DNA from: Variovorax paradoxus
GTDB taxonomy: Bacteria > Pseudomonadota > Gammaproteobacteria > Burkholderiales > Burkholderiaceae_C
Direction: 5' to 3'
Length of the DNA stretch: 64,000 nucleotides
Assembly (NCBI RefSeq): GCF_018614875.1
Contig: NZ_JAGGNW010000002.1
Span: 62,001 to 126,000, forward strand
In this document: positions 48,271-57,657 of the stretch, in pieces
How positions within the stretch are numbered: position 1 is the stretch's first letter
Layout of the letters: each line of letters opens with the position of its first letter
Made by a program: the position numbers and the translations under genes
Notes under the pieces: model-generated
What the model saw: only the letters and a program-made list of their open reading frames with translations
What the model was told of the DNA's origin: nothing
The model's database searches: none

Positions 48271-49433
48271 CACTGACCGCAGAGAACACGCCCGCCGCCG
48301 GCTTCAAGCCGAAGAAATCCGTCGCGCTTTCCGGCGTGACCGCGGGCAACACCGCCCTGTGCACCGTGGGGCGCACCGGCAACGATCTGCACTACCGCGG
48401 CTACGACATCCTCGACATCGCCGATGTCTGCGAGTTCGAGGAAATCGCGCATCTGCTGGTGCACGGCAAGCTGCCCAGCAGCGCCGAGCTGCGCGCCTAC
48501 AAGAGCCGCCTGAACGCCATGCGCGGCCTGCCCGCCAGCGTGAAGGAGGCGCTGGAGCGCCTGCCGGCCAGCGCCCATCCGATGGACGTGATGCGCACCG
48601 GCGTCTCGGCGCTCGGCTGCGTGCTGCCCGAGAAGGACGACCATTCGCTGCCCGGCGCACGCGACATCGCCGACCGGCTGATGGCGTCGCTCGGCTCGAT
48701 GCTGCTCTACTGGTATCACTGGTCCACGCAGGGCCGGCGCATCGAGGTCGAGACCGACGACGACTCCATCGGCGCGCACTTCCTGCATCTGCTGCATGGC
48801 CGCGCGCCATCGGCGAGCTGGGAGCGCGCCATGCACACCTCGCTCAATCTCTATGCCGAGCACGAGTTCAACGCCTCGACCTTCACAGCGCGCGTGGTGG
48901 CGGGCACGGGCTCCGATGTGTATTCGGCCATCACCGGCGCCATCGGTGCGCTGCGCGGGCCCAAGCACGGCGGCGCCAACGAGGTGGCCTTCGAGATCCA
49001 GAAGCGCTACGACACACCCGACGAAGCCGAGGCGGACATCCGCCGCCGCGTGGAAGCCAAGGAGGTCGTGATCGGCTTCGGCCATCCGGTCTACACCGTC
49101 TCCGATCCGCGCAACGGGGTCATCAAGCGCGTGGCCAGGCAGCTCTCCGACGAGGCGGGCTCGACTCGCATGTACGACATTGCCGAACGGATCGAAGCCG
49201 TGATGTGGGACGCGAAGAAGATGTTCCCGAACCTCGACTGGTTCAGCGCCGTGAGCTACCACATGCTCGGCGTGCCGACCGCCATGTTCACGCCGCTCTT
49301 CGTGATTGCGCGCACCAGCGGCTGGGCCGCGCACATCATCGAGCAGCGGCAGGACAACAAGATCATCCGCCCGAGCGCCAACTACACCGGCCCCGAAGAC
49401 CTGATCTTCGTGCCCATCTCCGATCGCCGCTGA
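48267..49433 (+). CDS. prpC: 2-methylcitrate synthase
   Basis: A 388-residue citrate synthase-fold enzyme condensing propionyl-CoA with oxaloacetate. Features of the PrpC group are [32 protein letters not shown], the catalytic His in [37 protein letters not shown], and the Arg/Asp-bearing [20 protein letters not shown]. It starts inside the thioesterase stop codon and is followed by prpD after 35 bp. Confidence 0.95.
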   Translation: MTLTAENTPAAGFKPKKSVALSGVTAGNTALCTVGRTGNDLHYRGYDILDIADVCEFEEIAHLLVHGKLPSSAELRAYKSRLNAMRGLPASVKEALERLPASAHPMDVMRTGVSALGCVLPEKDDHSLPGARDIADRLMASLGSMLLYWYHWSTQGRRIEVETDDDSIGAHFLHLLHGRAPSASWERAMHTSLNLYAEHEFNASTFTARVVAGTGSDVYSAITGAIGALRGPKHGGANEVAFEIQKRYDTPDEAEADIRRRVEAKEVVIGFGHPVYTVSDPRNGVIKRVARQLSDEAGSTRMYDIAERIEAVMWDAKKMFPNLDWFSAVSYHMLGVPTAMFTPLFVIARTSGWAAHIIEQRQDNKIIRPSANYTGPEDLIFVPISDRR

Positions 49434-49468
49434 AAAAGCATCAGTCTCGTTCACCACCGCAGAAAATC

Positions 49469-50923
49469 ATGTCCGCTCACATCAGCAACGTCCGCCCCGA
49501 ACCCGACCAGGTGCTGGTCGACATCGTCGACTACGTGCTCGCCCACCAGCAGATCGACAGCGCACTCGCCTTCGAGACCGCGCGCCACTGCCTGATCGAC
49601 ACGCTCGGCTGCGGCCTCGAGGCGCTCGAATACCCAGCCTGCACCAAGCTGCTCGGCCCGGTCGTGCCCGGCACCGTGGTGCCCCACGGCGCGAAGGTGC
49701 CCGGCACGCCTTACCAGCTCGATCCCGTGCAGGCCGCGTTCAACATCGGCACCATGATCCGCTGGCTCGACTTCAACGACACCTGGCTCGCGGCCGAGTG
49801 GGGCCATCCGAGCGACAACCTCGGCGGCATCCTGGCCACGGCCGACTGGCTCAGCCGCAATGCGGTGGCCGCCGGGCGCAAGCCGCTCCTGATGCGCGAC
49901 GTGCTCACCGCAATGATCCAGGCGCATGAGATTCAGGGCTGCCTGGCGCTGGAGAACTCGTTCAACAAGGTGGGGCTCGACCACGTGGTGCTGGTGAAGG
50001 TGGCATCAACGGCCGTGGTGGCGCGCCTGATGGGGCTCTCGCGAGACGAGATCGTCAATGCCGTGTCGCTGGCATGGGTCGATGGGCAGAGCCTGCGCAC
50101 CTACCGCCATGCGCCCAACACCGGCAGCCGAAAGAGCTGGGCCGCGGGCGACGCCACCAGCCGCGCGGTGCGGCTCGCGCTGATCGCCAGGACCGGCGAG
50201 ATGGGCTACCCGAGCGTGCTCAGCGCGAAGACCTGGGGCTTCTACGACGTGCTGTTCAAGGGCCAGCCCTTCAAGTTCCAGCGGCCCTACGGAAGCTACG
50301 TGATGGAGAACGTGCTGTTCAAGATCAGCTTTCCGGCCGAGTTCCACAGCCAGACGGCGGTGGAGGCGGGCATGGCGCTGCATGCGCGGTTGCGTGAGAG
50401 CGGCAAGACCGTGAACGACATCGAGAAGGTGACGATCCGCACCCACGAGGCCTGCCTGCGCATCATCGACAAGAAGGGGCCGCTGGCCAACCCGGCCGAC
50501 CGCGACCACTGCATTCAGTACATGGTGGCGGTGCCGATGATCTTCGGCCGCCTCACGGCCGCCGACTACGAGGACGGCATTGCGAACGACCCGCGCATCG
50601 ACGCGCTGCGCGACAGGATCGTGTGCGTGGAAGAGCCGCGCTTCACGGCCGACTATCACGACCCCGAGAAGCGCAGCATCGCCAATGCGCTGACCGTGGA
50701 GTTCAAGGATGGCACCAGCTTTGCGGAGGTGTCGGTCGAATATCCGATCGGCCACAAGCGCCGCCGCGCGGAAGGCATTCCGTTGCTCGAAGCCAAGTTC
50801 CGTACCAACCTGGCGCGCCGCTTCGCGCAGAAGCAGCAGCAGGCCATCCTCGATGTGTCGCTCGATGCGAAGAAGCTCGAGGCCATGCCGGTGCACGAGT
50901 ATGTCGACCTCTATGCCGCTTGA
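49469..50923 (+). CDS. prpD: 2-methylcitrate dehydratase
   Basis: A 484-residue MmgE/PrpD-family dehydratase, closely following enterobacterial PrpD over its whole length: [24 protein letters not shown] opening, [60 protein letters not shown], and the end [15 protein letters not shown]. It dehydrates 2-methylcitrate to methylaconitate. This is the iron-free PrpD route, so acnD and prpF are not needed and are absent here. Confidence 0.96.
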   Translation: MSAHISNVRPEPDQVLVDIVDYVLAHQQIDSALAFETARHCLIDTLGCGLEALEYPACTKLLGPVVPGTVVPHGAKVPGTPYQLDPVQAAFNIGTMIRWLDFNDTWLAAEWGHPSDNLGGILATADWLSRNAVAAGRKPLLMRDVLTAMIQAHEIQGCLALENSFNKVGLDHVVLVKVASTAVVARLMGLSRDEIVNAVSLAWVDGQSLRTYRHAPNTGSRKSWAAGDATSRAVRLALIARTGEMGYPSVLSAKTWGFYDVLFKGQPFKFQRPYGSYVMENVLFKISFPAEFHSQTAVEAGMALHARLRESGKTVNDIEKVTIRTHEACLRIIDKKGPLANPADRDHCIQYMVAVPMIFGRLTAADYEDGIANDPRIDALRDRIVCVEEPRFTADYHDPEKRSIANALTVEFKDGTSFAEVSVEYPIGHKRRRAEGIPLLEAKFRTNLARRFAQKQQQAILDVSLDAKKLEAMPVHEYVDLYAA

Positions 50924-50927
50924 CCCG

Positions 50928-51806
50928 ATGCGAACCCACAACGAGTCGCCGAAGAAAACCCTGCACCGCCTGGCCGAGGCGCGCCGCGGCGTGCTGGTGC
51001 CGGGCGCGTTCAATGCGTTGTCGGCCCGCGTGATCGAAGACCTGGGCTTCGAGGCGATCTACGTCACCGGCGCTGGCGTCACCAACATGCACTTCGGTCT
51101 GCCCGATCAGGCCTTCATGGGCCTGCACGAGATTGCCGAGCACACCGCGCGCATCCGCGATGCAGTGAGCCTGCCGCTGCTGGTCGATGCCGACACCGGC
51201 TTTGGCAACGCACTCAACGTGCGGCATGCGGTGCGCGTGCTCGAGCGGGCAGGGGCCGACTGCATCCAGCTCGAAGACCAGGTCAGCCCCAAGCGCTGCG
51301 GCCATTTCGCGGGCAAGGCGGTGATCGACACGGCCGAGATGCTGGGCAAGATCAAGGCGGCGGTCGATGCGCGCACCGATGCCGGCATGCTCGTCATGGC
51401 CCGCACCGATGCGGCGGCCGTGCACGGCTTCGAGGCGGCCATCGAACGCGCGCAGCAGTTCAGCGAGGCTGGTGCCGACATCCTCTTCGTCGAGGCCGTG
51501 ACCTCTGCCGATGAAGTGCGCGCCATGCCGCGGCGCCTGGGCAAGCCGCAACTCATGAACATGGTGATCGGCGGCAAGACGCCCACCTTCGGCGCCGAAG
51601 AGCTTGGCGCGCTCGGCTATGGGCTGGTGTTGTACGCCAACGCCGCCTTGCAGGGGGCGGTCGCTGGCATGCAACGTGCATTGACTGTGCTGCGCGATAC
51701 TCGCCGCCTCGACGAAGACCCTTCGCTCGTGGTTTCGTTTGCCGAACGGCAGCGCCTGGTCGGCAAGCCCTGGCTCGACGAGCTGGAGAAAAAATACGCG
51801 GGTTGA
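50928..51806 (+). CDS. Isocitrate lyase/PEP mutase-family lyase, probable methylisocitrate lyase-like
   Basis: A 292-residue TIM-barrel carbon-carbon lyase. It shows the family motifs RGVLVPGAFNALSARVIEDL, LPLLVDADTGFGNALNVRHA with metal Asp, EDQVSPKRCGHFAGK with the KRCGH catalytic loop and ARTDAAAVHGFEAAI. Its start segment (RRGVLVPGAFNALS rather than the usual PrpB sequence) and short N-terminus are closer to the carboxyphosphonoenolpyruvate mutase/dimethylmalate lyase side of the family. Placed 4 bp after prpD, it most likely splits 2-methylisocitrate to pyruvate and succinate; canonical PrpB would look different. The ATG at 50928 is preferred over 50913. Confidence 0.8.
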   Translation: MRTHNESPKKTLHRLAEARRGVLVPGAFNALSARVIEDLGFEAIYVTGAGVTNMHFGLPDQAFMGLHEIAEHTARIRDAVSLPLLVDADTGFGNALNVRHAVRVLERAGADCIQLEDQVSPKRCGHFAGKAVIDTAEMLGKIKAAVDARTDAGMLVMARTDAAAVHGFEAAIERAQQFSEAGADILFVEAVTSADEVRAMPRRLGKPQLMNMVIGGKTPTFGAEELGALGYGLVLYANAALQGAVAGMQRALTVLRDTRRLDEDPSLVVSFAERQRLVGKPWLDELEKKYAG

Positions 51807-51969
51807 GCCGAATTTCTTAAACGAGACGTGCACTTTTGCCCTCTCGTCGAAAAGTTCCCCGTCATTGTTTCAGTTTCATGAACACTGCGATTCGATTGGC
51901 TAGGGTTTTCCCTTGCAATCGTGGTGCAAACTTCAGTTCATCCAAAGCCCGATCAAGAAGGAAACTGAA

Positions 51970-52317
51970 ATGAAGACCTCGAACCTCCTCGCCGCCGCCG
52001 CTCTCTCCCTGCTCGCCGCTGCCGGCGCCCACGCAGAAACCTACGAAGGCGTGCAACCCCTGGCCTCCGGCTACAGCCGCGCCGAGGTGGCTCCCCAAGC
52101 CGTTGCTGCCGCCCGCGAAGGCAACGTCTACAGCGATGCCTCTTCGGCCACCGTGGCTCCCGTGCTGGCTGCTTCGACCGACCGCGCCGCGGTCCGCAAC
52201 GAAGCCGTTGCCGCTGCCCATGCGCCCGGCCAGAATCTGCGCCCCGAAACCTTCGCTGGCAGCGTGATTCCGTCGCAAGCGAAGGGCCTCTCCTTCACGC
52301 GCCAAGCCGGCCTGTAA
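51970..52317 (+). CDS. Small secreted Ala-rich protein of unknown function
   Basis: A 115-residue exported protein: signal peptide of about 22 residues (MKTSNLLAAAALSLLAAAGA ending at HAE), then a low-complexity Ala/Glu-rich body with TYEGVQPLASGYSRAEV and AVAAAREGNVYSD. No enzyme motif is visible. It resembles short, abundant periplasmic proteins of the Burkholderiales (DUF4148-like), but I could not confirm membership. The ATG follows AAGGAAA, and a strong terminator lies just after the stop, so it is an independent transcript. Confidence 0.75.
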   Translation: MKTSNLLAAAALSLLAAAGAHAETYEGVQPLASGYSRAEVAPQAVAAAREGNVYSDASSATVAPVLAASTDRAAVRNEAVAAAHAPGQNLRPETFAGSVIPSQAKGLSFTRQAGL

Positions 52318-52354
52318 TTTGTCGCGGCGCAAGCCGCTTCGATCAACAGCTGGA

Positions 52355-52395
52355 TAAAAAACCGGACCATGCGAAAGCGTGGTCCGGTTTTTTTA
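52355..52395. terminator. Strong bidirectional terminator between the small secreted gene and tag
   Basis: A 12-bp stem (ACCGGACCATGC with GCGTGGTCCGGT) with a GAAA tetraloop, flanked by A-runs on one side and T-runs on the other, so it can stop transcripts from both convergent genes. The tag stop codon lies in its T-run. Confidence 0.85.
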
Positions 52396-52965
52396 TTGCG
52401 TCAGTTTCGCGCCGTGCCGGTGGCAGTCATGCGCATGGTCGTCCACGATGCCCGTGGCCTGCATCCACGCATAGACGATGACGGGGCCGACGAACTTGAA
52501 GCCGCGCTTCTTGAGCGCCGCCGAAATCTCTTCGGACAGCGGCGTCTTCACCGGCACGCCGCCCGTGCGGTTGACGATGGGCTTGCCGCCGGCCATGCCC
52601 CAGATAAATTCGGAGAAGTCTTCGCCCGCCGCCTGCATCGCGAGGTAGGCGCGGGCGTTGCCGATGGTGGCTTCGATCTTCGAGCGCGAGCGCACGATGC
52701 CGGCGTCCAGCATCAACCGATCGACATCCGCCGCAGTGAATTGCGCCACCTTTTCGGGCACGAAGCCCTGGAACGACGCGCGAAACGCATCGCGCTTGCG
52801 CAGGATCGTGAGCCACGAAAGGCCGGCCTGAAAACCATCGAGCATGAGCTTTTCCCACAGCGCGCGGCTGTCGCGCTCGGGCACGCCCCATTCGGCGTCG
52901 TGGTAGGCGGCCAGCAGCGGATCGCTCCGGGCCCAGGTGCAGCGGGGCTTCGTCTCGGGGGTCAT
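52393..52965 (-). CDS. tag: DNA-3-methyladenine glycosylase I
   Basis: A 190-residue base-excision repair enzyme removing 3-methyladenine from DNA. Family features are RCTWARSDPLLAAYHDAEWG with the zinc Cys and His, FQAGLSWLTILRKRDAFRAS, RLMLDAGIVRSRSKIEATIG and the zinc-binding tail HAHDCHRH. The ATG at 52965 starts MTPETKPRC, directly before the Cys; a longer GTG-type extension exists. Full family length. Confidence 0.94.
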   Translation of the reverse strand: MTPETKPRCTWARSDPLLAAYHDAEWGVPERDSRALWEKLMLDGFQAGLSWLTILRKRDAFRASFQGFVPEKVAQFTAADVDRLMLDAGIVRSRSKIEATIGNARAYLAMQAAGEDFSEFIWGMAGGKPIVNRTGGVPVKTPLSEEISAALKKRGFKFVGPVIVYAWMQATGIVDDHAHDCHRHGAKLTQ

Positions 52966-53046
52966 TGGGGGCGGATTTCGTTCTTCGGCAGGGAGTGGCC
53001 GGACTTTAACAACCATGTGTCTTCCTCCAAGTGATACTCGAGTCCC

Positions 53047-53523
53047 ATGATCTCAGTCCATCTCCACGGCCAGCGCTTTCAGGTTCGTGCCGCCGCGGTC
53101 ATCCTTCATGCGGGCTACGCACTTCTTCACCGGGCCCCAGGCGACGAATACTGGGCCTTGCCGGGAGGCCGGGTCGAAGTTGGCGAAGAGGCATCGGCCA
53201 CGATCGTCCGGGAGATGAAGGAGGAGCTTGGCGAAGAAGTCGAATGCGGCCGGCTTCTCCATGTGGCGGAGAACTTTTTCGATCTTGCGGGCCGGCGCAA
53301 CCATGAGATCGGGTTCTACTTTCTCGTCTCGCTGGCCGAGGACTCGGGCCACCTCGACAAGGCGCAAATTTACCGAGGCATCGAGAGCCACCTCGACCTG
53401 GAATTTCGCTGGTTCCCGCTCGCGGAGCTTGCGGCCATCAATCTGCGGCCGACGTTTCTTGCGGCCTCGCTGGCAGCCGATCCGTTGGTGTTCTCGCACG
53501 CGGTTCAGCGGGAGTACCAATGA
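53047..53523 (+). CDS. NUDIX hydrolase
   Basis: A 158-residue pyrophosphatase of the Nudix family. The Nudix box reads GGRVEVGEEASATIVREMKE followed by ELGEE, near residues 41-65, with the REMKEELGEE metal-binding glutamates intact. The substrate (nucleotide, sugar nucleotide or other) is not readable. It stands between tag and a GNAT gene, and the ATG is 82 bp from the divergent tag start. Confidence 0.9.
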   Translation: MISVHLHGQRFQVRAAAVILHAGYALLHRAPGDEYWALPGGRVEVGEEASATIVREMKEELGEEVECGRLLHVAENFFDLAGRRNHEIGFYFLVSLAEDSGHLDKAQIYRGIESHLDLEFRWFPLAELAAINLRPTFLAASLAADPLVFSHAVQREYQ

Positions 53524-53577
53524 TGGGCCGCACGCTTCACGGCAATGGCCCGACGCCACCCACTTCCTGGATCAAGT

Positions 53578-53982
53578 ATGCAAATCCGCAGCGCCGCAGT
53601 TTCTGATCTCGATGCGGTTCACCGCCTCCTTTCGACCAACGGATGGGCTCACCGAATCGGCGATGCCGAACATCTTGGCCGGCTGGTCTCTGCATCGCAG
53701 CGCGCAGTAGTTGCGGTGGCCGATGACGAGATCGTCGGCTTCGCGCGCGCCATCACCGATGGCATGTCCAACGGATACCTGTCGATGGTCGTGGTCGCGC
53801 AGCCGTTTCGCCGGCGAGGCATCGGACAGGCGCTCGTGCAGCACATCGTCGGGCCGGAAACAAGCATCACATGGGTGCTGCGGGCCGGAAGAGCGGGTGC
53901 CGCCGAGTTCTTCGCCAGGATGGGCTTCAGCGCCTCGTCGGTGGCGATGGAGCGCCCGCGGGGCCGATCGTCTGAGGGCTGA
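53578..53982 (+). CDS. GNAT-family N-acetyltransferase
   Basis: A 134-residue acetyltransferase. The acetyl-CoA loop QPFRRRGIGQALVQHI and the preceding YLSMVVV strand are plain, with FARMGF near the end as in the family. The start at 53578 gives MQIRSAAVSDLDAVH, the usual GNAT opening. The acceptor is unknown. It is the first of three closely packed small genes with two unknowns behind it. Confidence 0.88.
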   Translation: MQIRSAAVSDLDAVHRLLSTNGWAHRIGDAEHLGRLVSASQRAVVAVADDEIVGFARAITDGMSNGYLSMVVVAQPFRRRGIGQALVQHIVGPETSITWVLRAGRAGAAEFFARMGFSASSVAMERPRGRSSEG

Positions 53983-53990
53983 GCCGGATC

Positions 53991-54209
53991 ATGCGGTATC
54001 TGTTCAATGTGTTCGGCCAGGTCATGGCCATCGAAAGAGTCGAAGACCGGTGGAACAGCTATTTGATGGGGCCGGACGGGAAGCGGCGCAAGATCCAGCT
54101 GGCGATTCCGTCCGACGTCACCCGTGGCGAGCTTTCCCAGTATCTCTACGACATCTATCACGAGCAGGCGACGCCGACGAACGGCGATGTCTTCGAGATC
54201 TTCCAATGA
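53991..54209 (+). CDS. Small conserved-looking protein, unknown function
   Basis: A 72-residue acidic/basic mixed protein (MRYLFNVFGQVMAIERVED, then RWNSYLMGPDGKRRKI). It has no signal peptide or membrane segment. I do not recognise a family. Eight bases separate it from the GNAT gene and its stop overlaps the next start (ATGA), so it belongs to a three-gene unit. Confidence 0.65.
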   Translation: MRYLFNVFGQVMAIERVEDRWNSYLMGPDGKRRKIQLAIPSDVTRGELSQYLYDIYHEQATPTNGDVFEIFQ

Positions 54210-54739
54210 CAAACCATCATCGATTGCACAAGTCCCGCCGCGAGGCGCTGCCCTCGGGCGTGCGCGTGGCCGGCCTCTACCGTGGCGCCTTCCTGGCCGA
54301 CGCCTTTGCCATCGACCTGCCGCCGGGCGCCACCCGCGACGTTCTGGCGCTTGCGCGCTTCGCGTTCGAACGTCCTGCCCCCTGGGTCGACAGGCTGATG
54401 GCGCTGCGCGACCGGCTGGTCGGCGGCTTCGGCATCAAGACGGCCGGCGCGCTGCGCGCCGATACCGCGGGCGGTGCGCCGCGCGTCGGCATCTTCCGCA
54501 TCTACGAGACGCATGCGGACGAGGTCGTGCTCGGTGAGGACGACCGGCACCTGGACTTCCGCGTCTCGGTGATGCGCTCGGCGGCGGGGGATTCGCTCAC
54601 GGCGGTCACGGTGGTGCATTGCCACAACCTGTTTGGCCGCAACTACATCCGGTTGATCGCGCCGTTCCACCGGCTCGTGGTGCGGTCTGCGCTCGAGCGC
54701 GCGGCGCAGGCGGGCTGGCCCGCCGAAGCGGGAGCGTGA
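54206..54739 (+). CDS. DUF2867-family protein
   Basis: A 177-residue protein of the DUF2867 type. It has the AFAIDLPPGATRDVLALARF and FGIKTAGALR segments, GIFRIYETHADEVVLGEDDR and the late VVHCHNLFGRNYIRLIAPFH. The family has no settled function. It is coupled to the 72-residue gene by a 4-bp overlap and ends 121 bp before the DUF3348 operon. Confidence 0.8.
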   Translation: MTNHHRLHKSRREALPSGVRVAGLYRGAFLADAFAIDLPPGATRDVLALARFAFERPAPWVDRLMALRDRLVGGFGIKTAGALRADTAGGAPRVGIFRIYETHADEVVLGEDDRHLDFRVSVMRSAAGDSLTAVTVVHCHNLFGRNYIRLIAPFHRLVVRSALERAAQAGWPAEAGA

Positions 54740-54860
54740 ACTGAACGCCTCGTTACCGGCTGGAACGTTTGCTTGAACTTTCTCTCCGGGCGGGCGCGAA
54801 GCCGCCGGGAGGCCAGGAGGAGTCGCCAGTGTAGACTGCCAGGTTTTTCGTTCTGGCGGT

Positions 54861-55574
54861 ATGGCGCAAGTTTCACAGCGCACAGTTTTCAACGGCTCGG
54901 CGCTCGTTCGCTTGCTTTCTCGACTGACCGACATCGACGTCCGCGAACCCCGGCAAGCCACCGCGGATCGATTGAGTCAATGGTTCGGCTGGACCGATGC
55001 GATCTCGCTGTCCGCGGCGCTGGATGGTGCTTCGGCGGCTGCGCCTTCCCGTGTACGAGCTTCCACGAGTGCTGAAGAGCGCGAATGCGTCCGTGCGCGA
55101 GCCGCATTGGCCAATGCCGTGGCTGAAGACGGCGCCGTCAAGTCAGCTGCCGACTTCACGCCGTTCCGCCGCCGCCATCTCTCGCTGCAACAGGCCATGG
55201 AGGCGGGCATCGGCCCCCTGCGCGGCCGTTTGCGGGCGCTGCTGGCGGCCAGGTCGCCTGCGATGGCCCGGCTTGCGGCCGTGGACGTGGTCATGGAGCA
55301 GGTTCTGGCTGCGCGCGAGCACAGCCTGCTCGGGGCCGTGCCCGCGCTGCTCGAAAAGCACTTCACGCGCTTGCGCGAGGCCAGCCTGGACGGCCTGAAC
55401 GGCTTGGAGAGGGCGGGCGAACCCGACAGCGAGGCTCATCAGGCCGGCGAGTGGCTGCATGTGTTCCGCAAGGACATGAAGAACGTGCTGCTCGCCGAAC
55501 TGGATTTCCGATTTCAACCGATCGAAGGGCTGCTCGAAGCCCTTCGCATGAGGCAACCCGAGTGCCATGAATAG
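54861..55574 (+). CDS. DUF3348-family protein, first gene of the MotAB/ZorAB-like operon
   Basis: A 237-residue soluble helical protein of unknown function. No signal peptide or membrane span. Segments include LVRLLSRLTDIDVREPRQ near the start, FRRRHLSLQQAMEAGIGPLR and the late FRKDMKNVLLAELDFRFQPI. DUF3348 proteins are annotated beside DUF802 and OmpA genes in Burkholderiales. It overlaps the DUF802 gene by 8 bp, so it is probably made with the membrane complex and may be a cytoplasmic partner. Confidence 0.85.
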   Translation: MAQVSQRTVFNGSALVRLLSRLTDIDVREPRQATADRLSQWFGWTDAISLSAALDGASAAAPSRVRASTSAEERECVRARAALANAVAEDGAVKSAADFTPFRRRHLSLQQAMEAGIGPLRGRLRALLAARSPAMARLAAVDVVMEQVLAAREHSLLGAVPALLEKHFTRLREASLDGLNGLERAGEPDSEAHQAGEWLHVFRKDMKNVLLAELDFRFQPIEGLLEALRMRQPECHE

Positions 55575-57657
55575 ATTTCTTCACTACGCTGTATTTGTCG
55601 CGGGCCTGGCCGTCGTCTGCTGGGTCGGGTCCGGATACATCGGGTCGCACACGCTGGCGCTCTTCGTGACGATGCTGGTCGGCGCGTTCTACCTGATGGG
55701 GGCGCTGGAACTGCATCGCTTCCAGCAGGCAACGTCCACCTTGTCGCGTGCCGTGGCGGATCTCTCCGATCCCCCGGCGAGCCTGGGCGCCTGGCTCGAC
55801 CGGCTGCATCCAACGCTGCGCAATGCGGTGCGCCTGCGCATCGAGGGCGAGCGCGTGGGCTTGCCGGGTCCGGCGCTGACGCCGTACCTGGCCGGCTTGC
55901 TGGTGCTGCTGGGCATGCTGGGCACTTTCCTCGGCATGGTGGTCACGCTGAACGGCACCGGCATGGCGCTGGAAAGCGCGACGGACCTGCCGGCCATCCG
56001 CGCCTCGCTGTCGGCCCCCGTGAAAGGCCTGGGGCTGGCATTCGGCACCTCGGTGGCGGGCGTGGCCGCATCGGCGATGCTGGGCCTGGCCTCGGCGCTG
56101 TGCCGGCGCGAGCGACTGCAGGCCGGGCAGATGCTCGACAGCAAGATCGCAACCACGCTGCGCGTCCACTCGCTGGCCCACCAGCGCGAGCAGTCGTTCC
56201 ATCTGCTCGAGCAGCAAGCCCGCCAGATGCCGCGGCTGGTCGACCAGCTGCAGGCCATGATGACGGCGATGGAGCGGCAGAGCCAGGCCCTGAACGAGCG
56301 CCTCGCTACTGGTCAAGAGCAATTCCACACCCAGGCCGAGGCCGTGTATGCCGGCCTGGCTTCCTCGGTGGACCAATCGCTGAAGCAGAGCCTGACCGAA
56401 AGCGCCCGCATCGCCGGCGAGACGATCCAGCCGGTGGTCGAGGCCACCATGGCCGGCATCGCGCGCGAGACGGCCTCGTTGCACGGCACGGTCGCACATA
56501 CGGTGCAGCAGCAGCTCGACGGTCTCTCGAGCCGCTTCGAGGCCACCACCGCCAGCGTGGCGGGCACCTGGCAGGCCGCGCTCGCCGAGCACCAGCGCAG
56601 CTCCGAGGCGCTGTCCAGTGATCTGCGTGCTTCGCATGACCGCTTTGCAGAAACCTTCGAGCAGCGTTCGGTATCGCTGGTGGAGGGCGTGTCCGCGCGC
56701 CTGGAAAGAACGGCAGGCAGCGTGTCGGACAGCTGGGGCAGCGCGCTCGCGCAGCATCAGCGCGTCAGCGAAAAGCTGTCGCAGGACGCGCAGCGGTCGC
56801 TCGCGGCGGCGGCGGCTGGTTTCGAGCAGCACTCGGCATCGCTGCTGCGCACGGTGGAACAGGCGCATGCCGCGCTGCAGGCCGACATCGCGGCGCGCGA
56901 CGAGCAGCGGCTGTCGGCCTGGACGCAGGCATTGGCGGCGGTGTCCGCGTCGCTGCGGCAGGAGTGGCAGCAGGCGGGCGCCCACACGGCGAGCCAGCAG
57001 CAGCAGCTCTTCGAAGCGCTTGCGCAGACCGCCCGCGACATGTCCACCCAGGCCGAAGCCCACGCGAAGAATACGGTCGGCGAGATTGCCCAGCTGCTGC
57101 AGGCCGCGTCGGAAGCGCCCCGGGTGGCGGCCGAAGTGGTGGCCGAACTGCGCCAGAAGCTCTCCGACAGCATGGCGCGCGACAACGCGATGCTGGAAGA
57201 ACGCAGCCGCATCATGGAAACTCTGGGAACCCTGCTCGACGCCGTGAACCACGCCTCCACCGAGCAGCGCTCGGCGGTCGATGCGCTGGTCGGCGCATCG
57301 GCGGACGTGCTGGAGCGCGTGGGCAGCCGCTTCACCGAGAAGGTCGACGAGGAAACCGGAAAGATGGCCGCGGTCGCCGCGCAAATCACCGGCAGTGCCG
57401 TCGAAGTGGCAAGCCTTGGGGAAGCCTTTGGCTTTGCCGTGCAGCTGTTCAGCGAATCGAACGACAAGCTGGTGGCCCATCTGCAGCGCGTCGAAGGCGC
57501 GCTGGGCAAGTCCATCGCGCGCAGCGACGAGCAGCTGGCCTACTACGTGGCGCAGGCGAGGGAAGTCATCGACCTGAGCATCATGTCGCAGAAGCAGATC
57601 GTCGAAGACCTGCAGCAGATCGCGGGCCGGCAGGCCGCCGTGGGCAGCGAAGCGTGA
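55567..57657 (+). CDS. DUF802 protein: MotA/ExbB-like membrane subunit with a long coiled-coil tail
   Basis: A 696-residue inner-membrane protein. Two helices lie at about residues 5-23 and 28-48. A MotA/TolQ/ExbB-like pair lies at about 105-126 (LVLLGMLGTFLGMVVTLNG) and 155-177 (GLAFGTSVAGVAASAMLGL), with the small-residue and Thr-Ser pattern that lines ion channels in that superfamily. Residues from about 180 to 696 form an Ala/Gln/Glu-rich, almost continuous helix, expected to be a cytoplasmic coiled coil. This is the layout of ZorA, the stator subunit of the Zorya system. It overlaps DUF3348 by 8 bp, and its TGA shares an A with the ATG of the MotB-like gene. Function unknown. Confidence 0.85.
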   Translation: MNRFLHYAVFVAGLAVVCWVGSGYIGSHTLALFVTMLVGAFYLMGALELHRFQQATSTLSRAVADLSDPPASLGAWLDRLHPTLRNAVRLRIEGERVGLPGPALTPYLAGLLVLLGMLGTFLGMVVTLNGTGMALESATDLPAIRASLSAPVKGLGLAFGTSVAGVAASAMLGLASALCRRERLQAGQMLDSKIATTLRVHSLAHQREQSFHLLEQQARQMPRLVDQLQAMMTAMERQSQALNERLATGQEQFHTQAEAVYAGLASSVDQSLKQSLTESARIAGETIQPVVEATMAGIARETASLHGTVAHTVQQQLDGLSSRFEATTASVAGTWQAALAEHQRSSEALSSDLRASHDRFAETFEQRSVSLVEGVSARLERTAGSVSDSWGSALAQHQRVSEKLSQDAQRSLAAAAAGFEQHSASLLRTVEQAHAALQADIAARDEQRLSAWTQALAAVSASLRQEWQQAGAHTASQQQQLFEALAQTARDMSTQAEAHAKNTVGEIAQLLQAASEAPRVAAEVVAELRQKLSDSMARDNAMLEERSRIMETLGTLLDAVNHASTEQRSAVDALVGASADVLERVGSRFTEKVDEETGKMAAVAAQITGSAVEVASLGEAFGFAVQLFSESNDKLVAHLQRVEGALGKSIARSDEQLAYYVAQAREVIDLSIMSQKQIVEDLQQIAGRQAAVGSEA

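Noticed and set aside
55363..57480. 705-codon antisense frame over the DUF802 gene
   Set aside because: Shadow of a strong coding gene in a GC-rich region; composition (Arg, His, Gly-rich) unlike real proteins of this genome.
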